Below, in pieces: positions 28,808 to 37,397 of a stretch of 64,000 nt of DNA. The position numbers and the translations under genes were made by a program. Below the pieces are notes generated by a model, which was given only the letters and a program-made list of their open reading frames with translations, did no database searches and was not told where the DNA came from. How positions within the stretch are numbered: the first letter of the stretch is position 1; each line of letters begins with the position of its first letter. This DNA is from JANPCX01 sp031431125 (GTDB taxonomy: Bacteria > Pseudomonadota > Gammaproteobacteria > Burkholderiales > Burkholderiaceae_C), in contig JANPCX010000061.1 of assembly GCA_031431125.1 (NCBI GenBank), positions 1 to 64,000 of the forward strand. Direction: 5' to 3'.

Positions 28808-30214
28808 ATGTCCTCTGATCAACTCGACAAAAAATCCCAGGCCTGGTCGGCTTTGTTCTCCGAGCCCATGAGCGAGCTCGTCAAACGCTACACCTCCAGT
28901 GTGTTTTTCGACAAGCGGCTGTGGAAGGCAGACATCACGGGCAGCCTGGCGCATGCGGAAATGCTCTGCCACCAAAAGGTGATCAGCGCAGAAGACCATG
29001 CCAAGATTCAAAGCGGCCTGGCCCAAATCACCCGCGAAATTGAAAGCGGCGAGTTCGAGTGGAAACTCGACCTGGAGGACGTACACCTCAACATTGAAGC
29101 CAGGCTGACACAGCTGGTGGGTGACGCCGGTAAACGGCTGCACACCGGGCGCTCTCGCAACGACCAAGTGGCCACCGATGTGCGGCTTTGGCTGCGGGAT
29201 GAAATCACCGCCATCGGCGGCCTGCTCACGGCTTTGCAGCGTGCTCTGGTGGATGTCGCGGACAAGAACTTCGACGTGATCTTGCCGGGATTTACCCACC
29301 TGCAAGTGGCGCAGCCGGTGAGTTTTGGTCACCACCTGCTGGCCTATGTGGAAATGTTCTCGCGTGACGCAGAACGGTTTGACGAGGTGTTCCAACGCAC
29401 CAACCGCCTGCCCTTGGGTGCGGCTGCTTTGGCCGGCACCAGCTATCCACTGGACAGGGAACGTGTGGCGGCGAGTTTGGGCATGAATGGTGTCTGCCAA
29501 AACAGCTTGGACGCTGTGAGCGACCGCGACTTCGCCATTGAGTTCACAGCCGCGGCCAGCCTGTGCATGGTGCACTTCTCCCGGTTGTCGGAAGAGCTGG
29601 TACTGTGGATGAGTCAGAACTTTGGGTTCATTGATTTGGCCGATCGGTTCTGCACGGGATCCAGCATCATGCCGCAGAAGAAAAATCCCGATGTGCCTGA
29701 ACTGGCGCGGGGAAAAACCGGCCGTGTGGTGGGCCACCTGATGGGTTTGATCACCCTGATGAAAGGCCAACCTCTGGCCTACAACAAGGACAACCAAGAA
29801 GACAAAGAGCCGCTCTTTGACACCGTTGACACGCTCAAAGACACCTTGCGCATCTTCGTCGAACTCGTAGCGGGCATCACCGTCAAACCTGAGGCCATGG
29901 AACGTGCGGCCCTCAAAGGGTATGCCACTGCGACGGATTTGGCCGACTACTTGGTCAAAAAAGGCTTGCCCTTTCGCGACGCCCACGAGACCGTCGCCCA
30001 TGCCGTCAAGGTCGCGATATCGCGCGGCGTGGACCTGGCCGAATTGCCGCTGGCCGATTTGCAGGCTTTCAATGCATCCATTGAGCAAGACGTCTTCGAG
30101 GTGCTGAGCCTTCGCGGCTCCTTGAATGCCAGGCAGGTGCTAGGCGGGACGGCGCCCGCACAAGTGCGCGCCCAAGTGGCGCGTCACCGACTGCGCTTGG
30201 CTCACCCTTTCTGA
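28808..30214 (+). CDS. argH: Argininosuccinate lyase
   Basis: A 468-residue ArgH that splits argininosuccinate into arginine and fumarate. Fumarase-superfamily signature GSSIMPQKKNPDVPEL is intact; VHLNIEARLTQLVG, HTGRSRNDQVATDVRLWLR and PGFTHLQVAQPVSFGHHLLA are also present. The ATG at 28808 gives the family length; an upstream in-frame start adds 34 unrelated residues. Divergent from algZ. Its last 13 bp overlap the convergent methyltransferase gene. Confidence 0.98.
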   Translation: MSSDQLDKKSQAWSALFSEPMSELVKRYTSSVFFDKRLWKADITGSLAHAEMLCHQKVISAEDHAKIQSGLAQITREIESGEFEWKLDLEDVHLNIEARLTQLVGDAGKRLHTGRSRNDQVATDVRLWLRDEITAIGGLLTALQRALVDVADKNFDVILPGFTHLQVAQPVSFGHHLLAYVEMFSRDAERFDEVFQRTNRLPLGAAALAGTSYPLDRERVAASLGMNGVCQNSLDAVSDRDFAIEFTAAASLCMVHFSRLSEELVLWMSQNFGFIDLADRFCTGSSIMPQKKNPDVPELARGKTGRVVGHLMGLITLMKGQPLAYNKDNQEDKEPLFDTVDTLKDTLRIFVELVAGITVKPEAMERAALKGYATATDLADYLVKKGLPFRDAHETVAHAVKVAISRGVDLAELPLADLQAFNASIEQDVFEVLSLRGSLNARQVLGGTAPAQVRAQVARHRLRLAHPF

Positions 30215-30951
30215 GGCAGCTGGTAGAGCCAAACTGGTTTATCCAGGTGGGCGTCAAGCCGTTTTGTTGGCGAACGGCCTGCGACCTCAAATTCCAAACT
30301 CACCAGCCACGTGCCGGGCCGCATCTCGGCCATGGCTTTGTCCATGGCGCGGGCCATGCTCTCTGGGCGCTGGAAGAGGTAAACCAAGTCGAAGCTTGAC
30401 CAATCCGCGGCCCAGATGTCGCCTCGACGAACTTCCATGTGGGCGCCCGCCAAAGTGCAGCGCATGGCGCAAAGAAATCGAAGCAAGACACTCCACTCCA
30501 AGCCGACGATCTGGGCCGACGGGAACTCACGTCGCAACGCCAACAGGCCATCACCCAAACCGCAGCCCGCATCCAGGATGCGAGCCGCGGCTGGCAATGC
30601 GGTGGCGTTCGCCAAACTCTTGAGTGCATCACGCGGTGTGGGAAACAGCGGCGCATCACGCCAGCTGCGCAAGGGGTACAGGGCAAGCAACAGCAGCAGC
30701 GGCAGCAACCAGAACCAAGCCTGCCACCCCGACGCCAATCCTGACGCGGCGGCGGAAAGCGGAAAACCCAACACCATCAGCCCCTGGCGCCAGCGCGAGT
30801 AGCCGCGCACGGCAGCCAACGCGGCCGCGGCGAGTCCACCAAAGCATGCGCCCAGAAACGCCAACAGGCTGGGTAGGCCCAGCTGGCTCTGCATCCAGAA
30901 CAAGGCCCAGGACAAGGCCCAGGTGCACAAGGCGGGCAAGGGCCAGATCAT
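30202..30951 (-). CDS. Membrane-anchored class I SAM methyltransferase
   Basis: A 249-residue protein with three or four N-terminal hydrophobic helices (about 1-92: LCTWALSWALFWM, LLAFLGACFGGLAAAALAAV, WFWLLPLLLLLALYPL) followed by a Rossmann methyltransferase domain. SAM motif I is ILDAGCGLGDGLLAL; AQIVGLEWSVLLRFL and VRRGDIWAADW follow. The substrate is unknown, perhaps a lipid or membrane-associated molecule. Its start overlaps the hydrolase stop (ATGA), so the two are coupled; its 3' end overlaps argH on the opposite strand. Confidence 0.83.
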   Translation of the reverse strand: MIWPLPALCTWALSWALFWMQSQLGLPSLLAFLGACFGGLAAAALAAVRGYSRWRQGLMVLGFPLSAAASGLASGWQAWFWLLPLLLLLALYPLRSWRDAPLFPTPRDALKSLANATALPAAARILDAGCGLGDGLLALRREFPSAQIVGLEWSVLLRFLCAMRCTLAGAHMEVRRGDIWAADWSSFDLVYLFQRPESMARAMDKAMAEMRPGTWLVSLEFEVAGRSPTKRLDAHLDKPVWLYQLPQKG

Positions 30952-31877
30952 GGCTTTGCGGGAGGGGGTAAGGTTTGTATCAGGGCCAGCATGGACTCGC
31001 GGTAGCGCTCAGGGGCGTCGCTGAAAAGTCGGCTGTGGGAGCCCCCGGAGAATTCGACCCAACGCAGCCGGGCCGGAGCCGCAGCATCGCGCAAACGCCT
31101 GCCCAGTTGCACGGGCACGGTTCGGTCCGCGCTTCCATGCAGCATCAGAATCGGAGCATCGATGCGCTTGATTTTGGACAAAGAATCAAACTCCAAGGTG
31201 GTCACGGCAGCGGCCAGACTGCCCCAAAACCCGGCTTCGGCCGCCACATCAGACAGCCTGGTGAAAGTGGATTCCAGAATGAGTGCGCCGTAGTCCACAC
31301 CAAATTTCAGCTGGCTGGCCAAAGTCACGGCGACCGCGCCACCCATGGAGTGGCCATATATGACCCGGCGCCCCGCGTCGGGTGCACGTTTGAGCAGCTC
31401 TTGCCACGCCAGGAGCGCATCGGCGTTGATGCTGGCCTCAGAGGGCACGATGCGACTGCTGTCGCCCCAGCCTCGGTAGTCGACCGCCAGCACCGCAAAA
31501 CCCGCCTGCCTCAAGGCATTGATTTTTGGCAGGTTTTGATAGAGGTTGCGAAAGGTGCCGTGCAGGTACAGCAAAACAGGGGCCTGCGGGTCGGCGTGGG
31601 GCATCCACCACAGCGCCAAGATTTGGTCGGGCGGCGCTCTGTCTGCGTCTGAGGTCGTAGAGACGACATTCAGAAAAAAACGTTCATCGGCGGCAAGAAA
31701 ATTCGGTTCTGCTGCCGCAACGACATGGGGCTGGCTCGGGGTTGGGCGCAAGGCCAGCTGCCGCTCTTTGGCGTCGAGCCAAGCACATCCTGTGAGCGAA
31801 AGCAAAAACAACACCAAGCAGGCCGCTCGAGCCAGGGTAGCGAAGCTGAAATGTCTCAAAGCTAGAATCCCGCCCAT
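30948..31877 (-). CDS. Alpha/beta hydrolase, probable lipoprotein
   Basis: A hydrolase of about 309 residues. The N-terminus has a lipoprotein signal (ACLVLFLLSLTGCAWLD: a lipobox ending at Cys). The hydrolase core has LLYLHGTFRNLY (oxyanion region), nucleophile serine in VIYGHSMGGAVAV, aspartate in MLHGSADRTVPV, and histidine in FSGGSHSRLF. Likely a periplasmic or membrane-facing esterase of the BAAT/FrsA-like type; substrate unknown. The ATG at 31877 directly overlaps the ATG of the divergent gene, so the true start may be a downstream TTG near 31856 or an upstream codon. Confidence 0.8.
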   Translation of the reverse strand: MGGILALRHFSFATLARAACLVLFLLSLTGCAWLDAKERQLALRPTPSQPHVVAAAEPNFLAADERFFLNVVSTTSDADRAPPDQILALWWMPHADPQAPVLLYLHGTFRNLYQNLPKINALRQAGFAVLAVDYRGWGDSSRIVPSEASINADALLAWQELLKRAPDAGRRVIYGHSMGGAVAVTLASQLKFGVDYGALILESTFTRLSDVAAEAGFWGSLAAAVTTLEFDSLSKIKRIDAPILMLHGSADRTVPVQLGRRLRDAAAPARLRWVEFSGGSHSRLFSDAPERYRESMLALIQTLPPPAKP

Positions 31878-32412
31878 GAAAAAACTCACTGCTTGGCCCC
31901 AAAGGGCCTTTTTTGTTGTTGTGGCCATCGTTTTGGCAGCCGCATTCGCACCAGCAACTGCTCAGGCGCAAAAAAAATCTTGGTTTTCAGCCCCCGATTT
32001 CTCCGGAGAAAGTCACTGGCGTTTTCTAGTGTCGCCCTACAGCCTGCATTGGCGCCCCAGTGACGAACATCAAAGTGTCTATGCCATAGGTGCGGAACGG
32101 CAATACGACAACGGCTGGCTTTATGGCGGATCTTACTTCCGCAACTCCTTTGGTCAGCCCAGCGGATACCTGTATTTGGGCAAACGGTACGACCAAGTAT
32201 GGAAGGACACGCCCTTGTTTTTACAATGGTCTGCGGGCTTGCTCTACGGCTACCGCGGCAAGTACGAGGACAAGGTTCCCTTCAACAGCAACGGCTTTTC
32301 CCCGGGTGCCCTGGTGTCTGTGGGCTGGCAGTTCAACCGGACCACCTCGGTTCAACTCAATGCCTTGGGCGACGCGGGTGTGATGTTCCAGTTGTCGTAC
32401 GACTGGCGCTGA
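31876..32412 (+). CDS. Small outer-membrane beta-barrel protein
   Basis: A 178-residue exported protein: a signal peptide (about 1-31, AFFVVVAIVLAAAFAPATAQAQ) then alternating aromatic strands (HWRFLVSPYSLHWRP, NGWLYGGSYFRNSFGQPSGY, FLQWSAGLLYGYRGKYEDKV) ending in an aromatic strand (VMFQLSYDW-R). This suggests an eight-stranded barrel distantly like PagP or PagL-sized enzymes, but no catalytic set could be confirmed. I recall related proteins being mislabelled as glycerol-3-phosphate transporters. TAGAAT, a possible -10, is only 7 bp before the ATG, so the message might be leaderless. Confidence 0.68.
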   Translation: MKKLTAWPQRAFFVVVAIVLAAAFAPATAQAQKKSWFSAPDFSGESHWRFLVSPYSLHWRPSDEHQSVYAIGAERQYDNGWLYGGSYFRNSFGQPSGYLYLGKRYDQVWKDTPLFLQWSAGLLYGYRGKYEDKVPFNSNGFSPGALVSVGWQFNRTTSVQLNALGDAGVMFQLSYDWR

Positions 32413-32651
32413 CTAAGTCGTCGCCGCTGAACTGACTTCAGCAGTTTCATCAAGTGATTTGTTTTGCAGCATAGCGCTGACTCTCTCCCGCAACGATTGC
32501 TGACAATTTATCGCCAATTCGACGTGATGTGGTCTTGGCCCCGCAGGCCGTCTCCTACACTGCGCAGCCACAGCCTGTAACGCGTGTTGGGGGTGGTTTG
32601 AGCGTGCATCCAAAGCAAAAATCAAGAGTGCTGGCCTTGACTCAGGTCGGT

Positions 32652-33755
32652 ATGGGGCGCCGCCTAGGCCATTGGAAGGCCGTGTTGTTGGCTTGCTGTT
32701 GCGGCCTGACGAGCATCGGATGGTCTCAAACATCAACTGTTGAAACCCCGGCTCGGCCTGCGGTCAACCCAAAGGAAACCGTGCATTTACGCGTGGTGGG
32801 TGGCTTGGACGGAGTCAATCAGTACCTTCGGCACGAACAACCCTTCTGGACAAAAACACTCTTGGAACGATCGGGCGGGACAGTGCGAGCGGAAATCGTA
32901 CCCTTTGACCGAGCAGGGATACGCGCCTCCGAGTCGCTCCGCTTGTTGCAGCTTGGTGTGCTGCCTTTTTCAACCGCGCTCTTAAGCAACATTGCCGCCG
33001 CAGCACCAGAACTCAGTGCCCCTGACTTGGCGGGTCTCAATCCCGATATCTCCTCTGTGCGCCGCGCTGTCACCGGGTTTCGACCAACGCTCGACAAAAC
33101 CCTCCGAGAGCGATATGGCGTGGAGTTATTGGCCGTTTACGCCTACCCCGCTCAGGTCATCTATTGCAAAAACCCCTTCACTCGATTGGCTGACCTGAAG
33201 GGCCGAAAAGTTCGCACTTCCAGCAGTTCTCAGGCCGATTTGATCGAAGCCCTGGGCGCCATACCGGTAGTGACGAGTTTCGCAGAGCTCATGCCTTACA
33301 TGCGCAGTGGTGCCATCGACTGCGCCATCACCGGAACAATGTCAGGCAACACCATAGGCTTGCATGAAATCACCAGTCATTTGCACGCCATGCCACTGAA
33401 CTGGGGTTTGTCAGTATTCGCTGCGAACGGCGCAGCCTGGAACGCCCTGCCTGCCGATGTACGAGCACTTCTCAAGGAAGAACTCCCCAAGCTGGAAGCA
33501 GCAATTTGGGCTGAATCGGAGCGAGAAACCCAAGAAGGGCTGGCCTGCAACACTGGACAGTCCAGCGGCTGTAGCAGCACTCGGCGTGGCAAGATGGCGG
33601 CCGTGCCTTTGACACCCCAGGATGAACAATTGCGCCGCGATGTTTTCTCAAGCACCGTACTTCCCCGCTGGATACAACGCTGCGGAGCGATATGCGCACG
33701 CACCTGGGAGCAGTCATTAGGCCCAGTCACCGGGATCAATCCAAAAACCAACTGA
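32652..33755 (+). CDS. TRAP-type (DctP-like) periplasmic binding protein
   Basis: A 367-residue exported solute-binding protein. The signal peptide is WKAVLLACCCGLTSIGWSQ (about 8-26). The DctP fold is indicated by VHLRVVGGLDGVNQYLRHEQPFW, GVELLAVYAYPAQVIYCKNP, the Arg-bearing hinge LKGRKVRTSSSSQADLIEALG, and AIDCAITGTMSGNTIGLHEI. A Cys-containing insert (CNTGQSSGC) near 300 is unusual. No DctQ/DctM permease genes are nearby. The stop is 1 bp from the next ATG, coupling it to the hybrid kinase, so it more likely feeds a ligand signal to that sensor than a transporter. The start follows from the signal peptide. Confidence 0.85.
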   Translation: MGRRLGHWKAVLLACCCGLTSIGWSQTSTVETPARPAVNPKETVHLRVVGGLDGVNQYLRHEQPFWTKTLLERSGGTVRAEIVPFDRAGIRASESLRLLQLGVLPFSTALLSNIAAAAPELSAPDLAGLNPDISSVRRAVTGFRPTLDKTLRERYGVELLAVYAYPAQVIYCKNPFTRLADLKGRKVRTSSSSQADLIEALGAIPVVTSFAELMPYMRSGAIDCAITGTMSGNTIGLHEITSHLHAMPLNWGLSVFAANGAAWNALPADVRALLKEELPKLEAAIWAESERETQEGLACNTGQSSGCSSTRRGKMAAVPLTPQDEQLRRDVFSSTVLPRWIQRCGAICARTWEQSLGPVTGINPKTN

Positions 33756-33756
33756 T

Positions 33757-36261
33757 ATGGGTCTGCCCCGCTGGATACCCACCGCGATTTGGCTGGTTGC
33801 GGCCGGTTTCGCGCTGGGCGTGCTCGGAACAGCGCAGTCGCTGATTTCGTCCGGCAAAAAAGAGGCCTTGCAACAAGGCCGCAACCAGACGGAACGTGCT
33901 CTGGCGAGCGCCGAGGCGGCCCTGAACCGCACCTTGCTGTCCGTCGACGTGATGCTGTCCGGGGTGGAGGAGCTGGTTCGACCCGCCACTTCGGCAGAGG
34001 GAAAAATCGACGCAGCGCAAGCGCAGAGCATGCTGGCGGGACTGGTCAGACGCAATTTGCTGGTTCGCGACATCACGCTGCTGGGCGCCCAGGGCGAAAC
34101 GGTCGCGGGCGCCCAAACCCGCGATGTCAGCATGTCGACACAAAATGAAATTGACCCGCGCTGGCCGCCGGGGTTTGTGAACCATGTTTGGGAACAGAAC
34201 ACCTCCAGCCTGGTCATTGGCCCTGCCATACGCAGTCCGTTCACCACGGAAACCGTCCTTCATCTGGGACGGCCTTACATCACGAGCGGCGGACAACGCG
34301 GCGTGGTGGTGGCCGAGGTTCCGCTGCAGTTGGTGGCCAGCGTGTTGGCACCAGGCGCTACCGTTGATGGGATGCAAATCACGCTGGAGCGGGATGACGG
34401 GCAGCTGCTGGCGAGCAGTCCACCGAGCGACATCACAGGCACCTTGGCCTTGTCTCCGCCGCTGTCTGCCAGCCAAGCCGATGGTCAAGTGCGGGTGGGC
34501 CTGGGGCGACCTGCCCCGCGTGAAGCGCTGATTGCCGTGCGGTCCAGTTTGTACCGCAGCGTCTTGCTGTCCTCCAGCATTCCAATGCAGGAGGTATTGC
34601 ACCGCTGGCACGCAGACAGGCAAAAAACCATCATCGTCGCAGCAGTTTTTTTCAGCATGATCCTGCTGTCGGCTGGTTTCGTCCATTGGCACTGGGCCAA
34701 ATTGAGCCGGGCACGGCAAGAAACGGGGAGATCCAAAGCCTTGCTGGATCAAGCCTTGTCGTCCATGAGCGACGGTTTTTTGCTTTGCGACCCGAACGAC
34801 AAGGTACTGGCTTGGAACGAACGTTATGTGGCCATATTTCCTTGGTTGAGAAACGTCATACGACGCGGCATTCTTTTTGAAGTGTTGGTCAGACGTTCCG
34901 TCAGCCACTACTTTCCCGAGGCCGATGTGGGCGCACGGGAGGCATGGATTGAGCGCAGGATGACGGCCCACCGCAGCGAACACGGTGATTTCGACCAAGA
35001 CATCGGCAACGGCATGGTGGTGCACGCCATAGAGACGCGCATGCCTGATGGCGGCGTAGTGAGCGTATTCCGAGACATCACCGCATCCGAACGTGAACTG
35101 GCCCGTGCCAAAGCGGCGGCCGAAGCGGCCAACGAGTCGAAAACCCAGTTCCTGGCGGCCATGAGCCATGAAATACGCACACCGCTCAATGCGGTGTTGG
35201 GCATGAATGGTTTGCTGCTCAACACACCATTGACCGATGAACAGCGTCGTTATGTCGAGTTGATTCGCAGCTCAGGACAGATGCTGCTGGCAGTCATCAA
35301 CGATGTGTTGGACATCTCGAAAATTGAAGCGGCGCGCATGGAACTTGAGATTGCGGAGTTCAGCCCCCGGATGATCATCGATGAGGTCGCCTCCTTGCTG
35401 TCCGTCCGAGCGGAAGCAAAGGGCCTTCAGTTTCAAACCCATTTGAGCCCCAATTTGCCCAGTGCATTACGAGGCGACGCCAGCCGGCTCAGGCAAATAC
35501 TCTTCAATCTCATCGGCAATGCACTGAAGTTCACCGAGCAGGGCCAGGTTGAGGTGGCCGTCGATCAACGGCCCATAGATGATGGGCGTTTCATGTTCTG
35601 CGTGGCAGTGAAGGACAGCGGCATCGGCATCGCACCAGACGCCCTGCCCACATTGTTTGACCGCTTCACCCAAGCAGACAGCAGCACCGCACGCCGTTAT
35701 GGGGGCAGTGGCCTGGGCCTGGCGATCAGCAAGGAGCTGGCAGAGTTGATGAGCGGAACCTTACATGTCCAAAGCGAACTGGGTGTTGGCAGCACCTTCG
35801 AGTTGCGTGTTCCGCTTGCCGCCGGGGACCGCAGAAAATTGGTTCATCAAGACCCCAGCAGTGACGTCGCCGAACGCGCGGCGCGCAGTTTGCGAATTTT
35901 GGTGGCTGAAGACAATGGCGTGAACCAAATTCTGATCAAGGCCATTTTGGACCAGATGGGGCACTACAGCGACATCGTTGCCGACGGCATCGAGGCCGTC
36001 CGTCAAGTCCAACAAGCGCAATATGACCTCGTACTGATGGACATTCAGATGCCAGAAATGGACGGACAGGCGGCAACCCAGGCCATACGTGCACTGGGTG
36101 GTTTGTACGTCAACATTCCCATCATTGCGATGACAGCCAATGCCATGGTTCAAGACCGCAACGCCTACCTCGGCGCGGGCATGAACGACTACGTGTCCAA
36201 GCCCATCGTGGTCAGGCAGCTTGCCGCTGCGATCGAGAAAGCCAGTGCATCAGCGCACTGA
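33757..36261 (+). CDS. Hybrid sensor histidine kinase
   Basis: An 834-residue membrane sensor. TM1 (about 8-28), a large periplasmic domain (about 30-288, Cache-like by size and position), TM2 (about 291-313), a PAS_7-like domain (about 325-440), HisKA with phospho-acceptor H471 (MSHEIRTPLNAVLGM), HATPase (LRQILFNLIGNALKF; YGGSGLGLAISKELAELM), and a C-terminal receiver with phospho-acceptor D762 (LVLMDIQMPEMDG). No Hpt or DNA-binding output is encoded beside it. Cotranslated with the binding protein upstream. It converges on cheZ with 30 bp between stops. Confidence 0.92.
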   Translation: MGLPRWIPTAIWLVAAGFALGVLGTAQSLISSGKKEALQQGRNQTERALASAEAALNRTLLSVDVMLSGVEELVRPATSAEGKIDAAQAQSMLAGLVRRNLLVRDITLLGAQGETVAGAQTRDVSMSTQNEIDPRWPPGFVNHVWEQNTSSLVIGPAIRSPFTTETVLHLGRPYITSGGQRGVVVAEVPLQLVASVLAPGATVDGMQITLERDDGQLLASSPPSDITGTLALSPPLSASQADGQVRVGLGRPAPREALIAVRSSLYRSVLLSSSIPMQEVLHRWHADRQKTIIVAAVFFSMILLSAGFVHWHWAKLSRARQETGRSKALLDQALSSMSDGFLLCDPNDKVLAWNERYVAIFPWLRNVIRRGILFEVLVRRSVSHYFPEADVGAREAWIERRMTAHRSEHGDFDQDIGNGMVVHAIETRMPDGGVVSVFRDITASERELARAKAAAEAANESKTQFLAAMSHEIRTPLNAVLGMNGLLLNTPLTDEQRRYVELIRSSGQMLLAVINDVLDISKIEAARMELEIAEFSPRMIIDEVASLLSVRAEAKGLQFQTHLSPNLPSALRGDASRLRQILFNLIGNALKFTEQGQVEVAVDQRPIDDGRFMFCVAVKDSGIGIAPDALPTLFDRFTQADSSTARRYGGSGLGLAISKELAELMSGTLHVQSELGVGSTFELRVPLAAGDRRKLVHQDPSSDVAERAARSLRILVAEDNGVNQILIKAILDQMGHYSDIVADGIEAVRQVQQAQYDLVLMDIQMPEMDGQAATQAIRALGGLYVNIPIIAMTANAMVQDRNAYLGAGMNDYVSKPIVVRQLAAAIEKASASAH

Positions 36262-36291
36262 TGCTCCAATCACTGGACGGTGGATGCGAGT

Positions 36292-36936
36292 TTAGAAGCC
36301 CAAGCTGGCCAGCAGATCGTCCACTTCGCCTTGGTTGCTGACGACGTCGGTGCGGTCTTCCGGATTGACCACGGGGCCATTGAGCACCGACGGATCAACC
36401 ATCTTGGCTTGTTCTGGTGGCGCAGCCTGAACCAGCAATTTGACCAAACTGTCTTCCAAGTCGGTGGCCAGTGAAACCACTTTGGCGACCACTTGACCCG
36501 TGAGGTCGTGGAAGTCTTGCGCCATCATGATGTCGGTGAGGTGCTGGTCGATGCGTGCTGTTGCCGCCTCGACGTCACTCACAAAATTCATGACTGCACC
36601 TGTGGCGACGGCCTTCACGGGATCGGCCATCAAGGCTTCTGCCATGCGGCGGGTCTCGGAAGCGATGGTGTTGTGTTCCAGCTTGGCCTGGTCGACGGAG
36701 TTAAGCACCTTGTCGGCGGCTTCACCCGTCTTTTTAGCGATGTAACTCAAGCGACTGCGTGCATCAGGCAAACCATCTGCTGCGTTTTGCAGTTTGGGCA
36801 TGACACCAAGCTGATGCAAGGTGTCGTGCAGTTGGCGGGTGATCAACCCGAGTTGTTGAAACACTTCGGGAGAAGCGGCAGCGCCGACGACTTGCGCTGC
36901 TTGCGGCGATAAGGTGCAGAGGTCTTCCATTTTCAT
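36292..36936 (-). CDS. cheZ: CheY-P phosphatase CheZ
   Basis: A 214-residue CheZ that dephosphorylates CheY-P and resets the motor. The catalytic segment AQDFHDLTGQVVAKVV has the conserved Asp and Gln, and the C-terminal CheY-binding tail is VDDLLASLGF, nearly as in E. coli. Long helices dominate. AAGGGGA precedes the ATG at 36936. It lies 18 bp after cheY as the last gene of the motA-motB-cheY-cheZ string. Confidence 0.96.
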   Translation of the reverse strand: MKMEDLCTLSPQAAQVVGAAASPEVFQQLGLITRQLHDTLHQLGVMPKLQNAADGLPDARSRLSYIAKKTGEAADKVLNSVDQAKLEHNTIASETRRMAEALMADPVKAVATGAVMNFVSDVEAATARIDQHLTDIMMAQDFHDLTGQVVAKVVSLATDLEDSLVKLLVQAAPPEQAKMVDPSVLNGPVVNPEDRTDVVSNQGEVDDLLASLGF

Positions 36937-36954
36937 TTTTTTCCCCTTGAAGGC

Positions 36955-37353
36955 TCAAGCCGTTGCCGCCAGCTTTTGCATAATTTTTTGAACCTTCTCT
37001 TCCAAGGTGGCCTTGGTAAAAGGCTTGACGATGTATCCCGCCGCACCATCTTGTGCTGCACGCACGATGTCTTCTTTGCGTGCTTCAGCCGTCACCATCA
37101 GCACTGGCAGGTGTTTGAGGGCGTCATCTTTCTTGATCGCAGTCAACAAATCAAACCCCGTCATGTTGGGCATGTTGATGTCACTCACCACAAACTCAAA
37201 CTTACCGTTCTTGAGCATGTTCAACGCCACCGCGCCATCCTCGGCCTCCTCGGCGTTGGTGTAGCCAATTTCTTTGAGCAAGCCGCGCACGATGCGTCGC
37301 ATGGTGGAGAAGTCGTCAACGATCAGAAATTTCATGTCGGCAGAGATGGTCAT
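36955..37353 (-). CDS. cheY: Chemotaxis response regulator CheY
   Basis: A 132-residue single-domain receiver that binds the flagellar switch when phosphorylated. It has the DDF acidic cluster (D13-D14), phospho-acceptor D58 (FVVSDINMPNMTG), the switch MVTAEARKEDIV and KPFTKATLEEKV. Start ATG 37353; the ATG at 37335 (MKFLIVDDF) is also possible. It is 44 bp downstream of motB, with no cheA or cheW between them. Confidence 0.97.
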   Translation of the reverse strand: MTISADMKFLIVDDFSTMRRIVRGLLKEIGYTNAEEAEDGAVALNMLKNGKFEFVVSDINMPNMTGFDLLTAIKKDDALKHLPVLMVTAEARKEDIVRAAQDGAAGYIVKPFTKATLEEKVQKIMQKLAATA

Positions 37354-37397
37354 GGTGAGGTCCTCGCGTGTTAGCGGCGAAATCGTTGTTGAGAGAT

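Noticed and set aside
31876..32412. Naming the small barrel protein PagL or PagP
   Set aside because: Size and strand pattern fit an outer-membrane barrel, but the catalytic residues of either enzyme could not be placed.
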